Positions 59,680 through 64,000 of a DNA stretch of 64,000 nt are shown here, piece after piece (the stretch's first letter is position 1; each line of letters opens with the position of its first letter). This DNA is from an uncultured Oscillospiraceae bacterium (GTDB taxonomy: Bacteria > Bacillota > Clostridia > Oscillospirales > Oscillospiraceae). The notes below the pieces were generated by a model. The model was not told where the DNA came from. It ran no database searches and saw nothing but the letters and a program-made list of their open reading frames with translations. The stretch spans positions 24,163 through 88,162 of the forward strand of contig CAKTOW010000008.1 of NCBI GenBank assembly GCA_934590325.1, in the 5' to 3' direction. Both the position numbers and the translations under genes were made by a program.

Positions 59680-61311
59680 TTAGACGGATTCTTCGACAAG
59701 GTATCCGCCACCGAAGATGATTTCCAGCTTGCCGCCAGGATAAACCTTAATGCATTCTACCATCTGACGGACGATGGAGTCATCGTACTCCATGCATTTG
59801 CTTTCTCTTTCTGAGATGATGGCTTGGATCTGCTCGAGGCGGCTCTGCTCACCGTTATCCTTGGCGGTGCTTTCCTGAATGGCTGCTATACGCTGCTTGA
59901 GAAGTTCTGTTTCTTGTGACAGTGTCATGAACTCGCTTTCATGGGCTTCGATGCCATCGCCGGAACTGACACTCTCATTGACAAGCGCCAGCATCTTATT
60001 GTTTAGGGCTTCGACCTTTCTCTCCAACATATCTACTTCTTCCGGATCTCCATTAAGGCCGAGGGCTTCGCTGATGGTCGCTCTCATGAGTGCCTTATAG
60101 GTGGCGTTATCTTGCTCGTTAAACTTGTTGACCGCTCGAACGATGGCCTCCTGTAGCTTGTCCTCCATAATGGTGGGGGAATCGCTGCAGTATTTCTTGC
60201 CGTAGTCCAGTCGGCTGATGCAGCGCCACACGATGCGCTTGACACCGTTCCTTGACCATGTCACACGGCGATAGCGAGTACCGCAGTTGCCGCAGATGAG
60301 GACGTCGGTCAGGGCGTAGCGGGAATATTTTCCGGTGGATGTGATGGAACTCTTTGCGGAGCCTGGCGTTTTCGTTTTTCGCCTTGCCAGTTCTTCCTGA
60401 ACTTTGTTGAAGGTCACTCTGTCGATGATAGCTGGATGGTTATTCTGAACATAGTACATTGGAGCTTCGCCGGTGTTCTTTTTTCGCTTCTTTTCGATGC
60501 AGTCAATTGTGACGGATTTTTGCAGGATTGCATCTCCGCAATATCGCTCGTTGGAGAGCATATTCATGATCATGCCCTTGCTAAAGCTGATGGTTTTGTC
60601 GGGGATATCATAGTTCTCAGCCTGCATCATCTTGGAGATCTTGTCCACAGTCTCTCCGGCCAGGTAGAGATTGAAGATGCGTTCTACGATAGCCGCTTCG
60701 CTCGGTACGATCTCCGGCTCACCGTCAGCGCCCTTTTTATAGCCGAGGAACCGCTTGTACATAAACACTGGAGTTCCTTCCTCGAACTTCTTGCGGACGC
60801 TCCATGTGATATTCTTGCTGATGCTTTCGGATTCGGACTGTGCGAAGCCAGCATAGATGACCAGATACAGTTCACTATCTGTCTTGAGTGTATCGATCTG
60901 CTGCTCCTCAAAGTAGACGCCGATGCCTTTGGACTTGAGCATTCGGACATAGTCGAGGCAATCCACCGTATTTCTCGCAAAGCGGGATACGGATTTAGTG
61001 ATGATGTAATCGATCTTTCCAGCCAGACAGTCGTTGATCATTTTGTTGAACTCAGGCCGCTTGTCGGCTCTTGTGCCGGACTTGCCCTCATCAGCGAACA
61101 GGCCTGCGAAGCACCAGTCTTTACGACTGGCGATCATCTCGGTGTACACCTTCTTTTGGTTGGCATAGGAGACGAGCTGTTCTTCGCTATCTGTCGAGAC
61201 TCGGCAGTATGCTGCCACTCTTTTCTGTCTGTATTTTTCTTTGTCTACCGTCATGGAGCGTTTCGGCTCTATGACAGTGATTATTTTCTTAGGGACTTTC
61301 GTTACTTCCAT
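59680..61311 (-). CDS. Large serine recombinase, third of trio
   Basis: Site-specific recombinase of 543 residues. Catalytic domain: VAAYCRVSTDSEEQ with Ser39, FADEGKSGT and SVSRFARNT. Recombinase domain: FLGYKKGADGEPEIVPSEAA and LSNERYCGDAILQKSVT. Zinc ribbon: ICGNCGTRYRR followed by WRC and the later Cys in YCSD. Then a long coiled coil and a DUF4368-like end (CIKVYPGGKLEIIFGGGYL). All active-site residues are present. The start at 61311 lies inside the 3' end of the preceding gene, after GGAGG 12 bases upstream. Confidence 0.92.
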   Translation of the reverse strand: MEVTKVPKKIITVIEPKRSMTVDKEKYRQKRVAAYCRVSTDSEEQLVSYANQKKVYTEMIASRKDWCFAGLFADEGKSGTRADKRPEFNKMINDCLAGKIDYIITKSVSRFARNTVDCLDYVRMLKSKGIGVYFEEQQIDTLKTDSELYLVIYAGFAQSESESISKNITWSVRKKFEEGTPVFMYKRFLGYKKGADGEPEIVPSEAAIVERIFNLYLAGETVDKISKMMQAENYDIPDKTISFSKGMIMNMLSNERYCGDAILQKSVTIDCIEKKRKKNTGEAPMYYVQNNHPAIIDRVTFNKVQEELARRKTKTPGSAKSSITSTGKYSRYALTDVLICGNCGTRYRRVTWSRNGVKRIVWRCISRLDYGKKYCSDSPTIMEDKLQEAIVRAVNKFNEQDNATYKALMRATISEALGLNGDPEEVDMLERKVEALNNKMLALVNESVSSGDGIEAHESEFMTLSQETELLKQRIAAIQESTAKDNGEQSRLEQIQAIISERESKCMEYDDSIVRQMVECIKVYPGGKLEIIFGGGYLVEESV

Positions 61312-62170
61312 CGTCCAGCGTGACCTCCGTTTCTGTCTTAGTATGAAGCACCACTCTGCCTTGTTCACCGAGTGTGATGTATGAGGCGAGGGCGGTAAAG
61401 TAATCTCGATTGAATTCATCCTGCGTGACCATCGTATGTGCCAGTTTCCTTGCGAGCGATACTGTGAGGTTCAACTTGGCATTGCTTTGCTCGTACATGA
61501 GCGCTGCCATCTCGATGGTCTTTTCAATGATGTACTCCTCGTTTGGAGCGTCACGCTCCAGCTCCAGGGCGATATCGTTTCCTACCTTGGTGACCTTCGC
61601 GTCTGGTTCATACCGTTTCCTGGGCTTCGGCTGGAGCAGATGGTCATTGAGGATGACCCGATTGATGAGGACGGTAATGGTTTCGATGAGTTGGGTATCG
61701 CTGATGCGAACTCTGATGCCGCAGTCATCGTTAGTGCAGTTCCAGCTCTCTCGAATGCGATGCTTCATACTGACACGACGCTTCATTGGCTGACCGCAGT
61801 TGTCGCACCGAACGAAGTCACGGAGCAGGTCGATGGCATCGTTTTCCTTTTCGCAGGTATTGCGCTGCCGCGCCGTTTTCAGGCTGACTGCCGCTTCATA
61901 CATATCTTCATCTATGATGGGGTCGTATTCTTCAGTCCCAATATATTTGGCGTTGTCGATGATTCTTGCGATACGGGCTTTATCCCATGTGGTGGTTCTT
62001 TGTGTATATGGGATCTGGCGACCGGTCAGTTCTTCCGCAATTGCTTTGAGAGAAGCGCCATCCAGATATGCCTTAAAGATCTCTCGGATGATCTCTGCTT
62101 CCTCAGTTGAGATGACCGTTCTGCCATTTCGCATCGTGTATCCGTATGGGATGTACCGTATCTTTTTCAT
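61289..62170 (-). CDS. Serine-recombinase family protein without catalytic domain, middle of trio
   Basis: A 293-residue protein that begins directly at the DNA-binding 'recombinase' domain: IPYGYTMRNGRTVISTEEAE, then IREIFKAYLDGASLKAIAEE and IDNAKYIGTEEYDPIIDED. A zinc ribbon (CDNCGQPMKRR, then CTNDDCG) and helical region follow. The whole resolvase domain with nucleophile is absent. The upstream gene ends only 9 bases before its ATG, so it is not a simple truncation within this window. GGAGG precedes the ATG. It probably helps an active partner bind DNA. Confidence 0.85.
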   Translation of the reverse strand: MKKIRYIPYGYTMRNGRTVISTEEAEIIREIFKAYLDGASLKAIAEELTGRQIPYTQRTTTWDKARIARIIDNAKYIGTEEYDPIIDEDMYEAAVSLKTARQRNTCEKENDAIDLLRDFVRCDNCGQPMKRRVSMKHRIRESWNCTNDDCGIRVRISDTQLIETITVLINRVILNDHLLQPKPRKRYEPDAKVTKVGNDIALELERDAPNEEYIIEKTIEMAALMYEQSNAKLNLTVSLARKLAHTMVTQDEFNRDYFTALASYITLGEQGRVVLHTKTETEVTLDDGSNESP

Positions 62171-62179
62171 GAGTGCCTC

Positions 62180-63721
62180 CTATATGCGTTCTCTGAATCG
62201 AAGCCCGCCAAGGAGTTCCACGGACATTTCGTCCTCTTTATTGATTTGGATGGACTTCACAATTTCCAGAAAGAGCTTCTCATCGAATGCTTCGAGGGGT
62301 TCTTCCAGTTCGAAGATGAGCATTTTTAGTTTCTTGACTTCCTCAAGCATGATGGCGGCTTTTGAATTGAACTTCTCCTGTCTGACGTCCTTAAGTTTTG
62401 CCAGCTCTGCGCCGATCTCGTTGGCTTGCGCCTGATAGACTTCAGGGGCGAGGTATCCCTTGGACCGGAGTTGTTCAAGCATGAGCAGTTTCGCATTCAA
62501 CTCAGCGATGCTCTTGCTTAAATCACGCGCAGCCAGATTGTTTCGCTTCATAGCTGCCAGTGTCATCTCCAGCCGGCTGATGACCTGTCCGAGAATGTTA
62601 TCTTCAGAGAACCGCAGTTTGTTCACCATGGAGATGAAGCCGTCGTAGATTCTTTCTTCGCTGTAGTAGTTGGAGTCGCAGGCCGTGCTGTCATCTTTGT
62701 GAAGGGAGCATACCCACTTCACAGTCCCCGACACGATTCTTCGCCTATAGAAAGAGCCACACTCAGAACACTGAATGCGGCTCGTAAGCGGATAGATATT
62801 TTGTGTTGTTGCTTTGGCGAAGACATCCTTGCGCTTTTCAATAAGGGTCTGAGCGGCATCGAATACATCCTTTTCGACGATGCCGGGGTGGGTACCCTTT
62901 GCGTAGAAGCGATCTTCCTGTCCACGATTGGGGTGTTGGTTGAAGGGAACGGTGGTTTCTCGGTAGGTCTTTTGATAAAAGCTGTCGCCGATGTACCTTT
63001 CGTTCTTCAGAATATATGCCACGCGACTTGGTCGCCAGATTTCCTTTCCGGCCTTAGTAGGGATGTTGAGTTTGTTCAGCTCTCTTGCGATCTCACTTGT
63101 GGAGAAGCCCTGCAAGTACAGAGCGAAGATATTCCGCACAATGCCTGCTTCCGGCTCGTACACGGTCAGCATCTTATCGACCAGCCGGTATCCGTAAGGG
63201 GCGTTGCTATCCACATACTCGCCAAGTTCCATGCGTTTGACGATTGAGAGGCGCTGGTTCATAGAGATAGACTGCGATTCCTCCTGCGCCAGAGCAGAGA
63301 AGGTATTAAGAAGCATCTCGTCGCCCATAGAGAGTGTCGAGATGCCTTCCTTTTCAAACTGTACGCCCACACCCAGCAACTTGAGCTTTCTTACATAGGC
63401 CAGAGCGTCTTTTGTGTTCCGTGCGAAGCGGGAGATGGACTTCGTTATGATGAGGTCAATTTGCTTGAGCTCACACATGCGAATCATCCGCTGAAATTCA
63501 TCACGGGTTTCGCTTTTCATGCCAGTAAGCCCTTCATCGGCGAAGATGTCCACCAGTTCCCAATCGTCGCGTGCTCCGATGCATTTTTTGTATGCTCGGA
63601 TCTGTGCGGCATAAGAGTTGAGCTGATCAGCGGAGTTGGAAGACACTCGGCAGTAAGCTGCAACCTGCATCTTCTTCGTGCTCTGCCTTGTGATAGGGGT
63701 AATGAGCCGTACTTCAGGCAT
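62180..63721 (-). CDS. Large serine recombinase, first of trio
   Basis: Site-specific recombinase of 513 residues: catalytic VAAYCRVSSNSADQ with Ser27, FADEGLTGM and SISRFARNT; recombinase domain APYGYRLVDKMLTVYEPEAG and LKNERYIGDSFYQKTYRE. The zinc ribbon has CSECGSFYRRR and WVCSLHKDD plus C, and a coiled coil follows (ARDLSKSIAELNAKLLMLEQ). All catalytic residues are intact. ATG at 63721 lies 8 bases after AGGAGG. It leads the leftward trio. Confidence 0.93.
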   Translation of the reverse strand: MPEVRLITPITRQSTKKMQVAAYCRVSSNSADQLNSYAAQIRAYKKCIGARDDWELVDIFADEGLTGMKSETRDEFQRMIRMCELKQIDLIITKSISRFARNTKDALAYVRKLKLLGVGVQFEKEGISTLSMGDEMLLNTFSALAQEESQSISMNQRLSIVKRMELGEYVDSNAPYGYRLVDKMLTVYEPEAGIVRNIFALYLQGFSTSEIARELNKLNIPTKAGKEIWRPSRVAYILKNERYIGDSFYQKTYRETTVPFNQHPNRGQEDRFYAKGTHPGIVEKDVFDAAQTLIEKRKDVFAKATTQNIYPLTSRIQCSECGSFYRRRIVSGTVKWVCSLHKDDSTACDSNYYSEERIYDGFISMVNKLRFSEDNILGQVISRLEMTLAAMKRNNLAARDLSKSIAELNAKLLMLEQLRSKGYLAPEVYQAQANEIGAELAKLKDVRQEKFNSKAAIMLEEVKKLKMLIFELEEPLEAFDEKLFLEIVKSIQINKEDEMSVELLGGLRFRERI

Positions 63722-63747
63722 TTCGGTGTCCTCCTCTCTCATTTTTT

Positions 63748-63774
63748 GGTTGGTATCATATTATGATACCAACC
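63748..63774. repeat. Perfect 13-base inverted repeat upstream of the recombinase trio
   Basis: GGTTGGTATCATA and TATGATACCAACC around one base, between the trio's first start and a minus-strand TATAAT near 63797. It is the most perfect short palindrome in the island: an operator, a recombination core site or an mRNA leader hairpin. Confidence 0.65.
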
Positions 63775-63863
63775 ACTTTTGGCAAACCACATTATACTGA
63801 TAACTATTCTGAATAGCTACCAAAATAATTGGAACAGCGCAGAATTGACCTTATGCACAATTT

Positions 63864-64000
63864 TCAGTGTGCTAATACGATATCTGCGCCGGTGAGCTTC
63901 ATGTAATACTTCTTCGCCCTGGTATATTCCTTTTCTGTGATCAACTCCTGCGCAAGGAGATCCTTCAGCATATCAACAATAAAGAGAAAATTGGCGTTCT
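63864..64000 (-). CDS. Small protein with SHOCT-like helix (partial, start outside window)
   Basis: The last 44 codons of a leftward gene, ANFLFIVDMLKDLLAQELIT, then EKEYTRAKKYYMKLTGADIV and the stop. The LLAQELITEKEYTRAK stretch resembles the SHOCT short-tail motif (LlxxGxITeeEfxxxK). The N-terminus is beyond the right edge. It lies 143 bases before the recombinase trio and may belong to the same element unit. Confidence 0.65.
   Translation of the reverse strand, partial: NANFLFIVDMLKDLLAQELITEKEYTRAKKYYMKLTGADIVLAH

Larger units (their letters stand above)
44540..64000. mobile_element. Integrated mobile element (left end near 44,540; right end outside window)
   Basis: From about 44,540 base composition drops visibly, codon usage changes from G/C-ending to mixed codons, and the content becomes serine recombinases, ParB-like proteins, a hipBA pair, XRE regulators and short unknown genes. 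No core gene reappears before the right edge. The exact left boundary is not fixed; the last core gene ends at 44,394 and the first island gene at 44,713. No conjugation or capsid gene is visible in this part, so its class (ICE, IME or phage-like) is open. Confidence 0.75.

Noticed and set aside
52519..63721. Tyrosine integrase or IS transposase
   Set aside because: All recombinases show the serine-family YxRVS and SRxxRN motifs; no R..HxRH..Y pattern and no DDE transposase is visible.
44395..64000. CRISPR array or cas genes in the island
   Set aside because: No regularly spaced direct repeats longer than the 12-base pair at 50787/50808 and no Cas-like protein were seen.

Overview
The window looks like chromosome of a spore-forming, strictly anaerobic Gram-positive gut Clostridium, most like the high-GC Oscillospiraceae. 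Pointers are the spoVAD-spoVAE pair, the CtsR/McsA/ClpC heat-shock operon with CtsR heptads, a Trp T-box, an [FeFe] hydrogenase, methionine gamma-lyase, consensus TTGACA/TATAAT promoters with 17-base spacers, and strong GGAGG ribosome sites. No taxonomic marker such as rRNA is present, so the assignment is inferred from gene content.

Positions 1 to about 44,540 are GC-rich core chromosome in many short transcription units. In order they hold: a Na/Pi cotransporter (cut by the left edge), an aldo/keto reductase, tRNA-Leu(GAG), a sirtuin, an ArsC-like protein without its cysteine, a three-gene ion-transport operon (zinc-ribbon protein, NhaC, CDF), azlCD, spoVAD-spoVAE, and a CsoR-regulated copper operon whose CopA carries a C-terminal CopZ domain. 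Next come a large membrane-anchored protein, ctsR-mcsA-clpC, divergent methionine gamma-lyase and ridA, and a small XRE regulator divergent from a secreted beta-helix-like surface protein. Then follow a LysR regulator, a lipoprotein, glpK divergent from a lipase-like hydrolase and a family-4 uracil-DNA glycosylase, and a two-gene [FeFe]-hydrogenase/GltD-like unit. The core section ends with two MATE pumps, MscS, proS, a T-box-controlled trpS-trpB2 unit, a radical SAM enzyme, a double OB-fold protein and a kinase.

From about 44,540 to the right edge the DNA is visibly AT-richer and carries mobile-element genes; the right end of the element is outside the window. It has four blocks. (a) A leftward cargo operon of about twelve overlapping genes (50,715 to 44,713) encodes two metallophosphoesterases, a compact RNA-ligase-like nucleotidyltransferase, a RelB/DinJ-like protein and several unrecognised proteins. 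(b) Two divergent XRE regulators (50,894 to 51,759) sit among inverted repeats. (c) A tightly coupled rightward module (51,903 to 57,617) holds a catalytically degenerate serine recombinase, an active large serine recombinase, a 75-residue protein, two proteins that repeat the recombinase's C-terminal domain, and two ParB-like proteins. (d) After a hipBA toxin-antitoxin pair comes a leftward trio of serine recombinases in which the middle one has no catalytic domain.

The most unusual parts are the recombinase/ParB-like module, the RNA-ligase and phosphatase cargo operon, the recombinase trio, and the CopA-CopZ fusion with its internal start.
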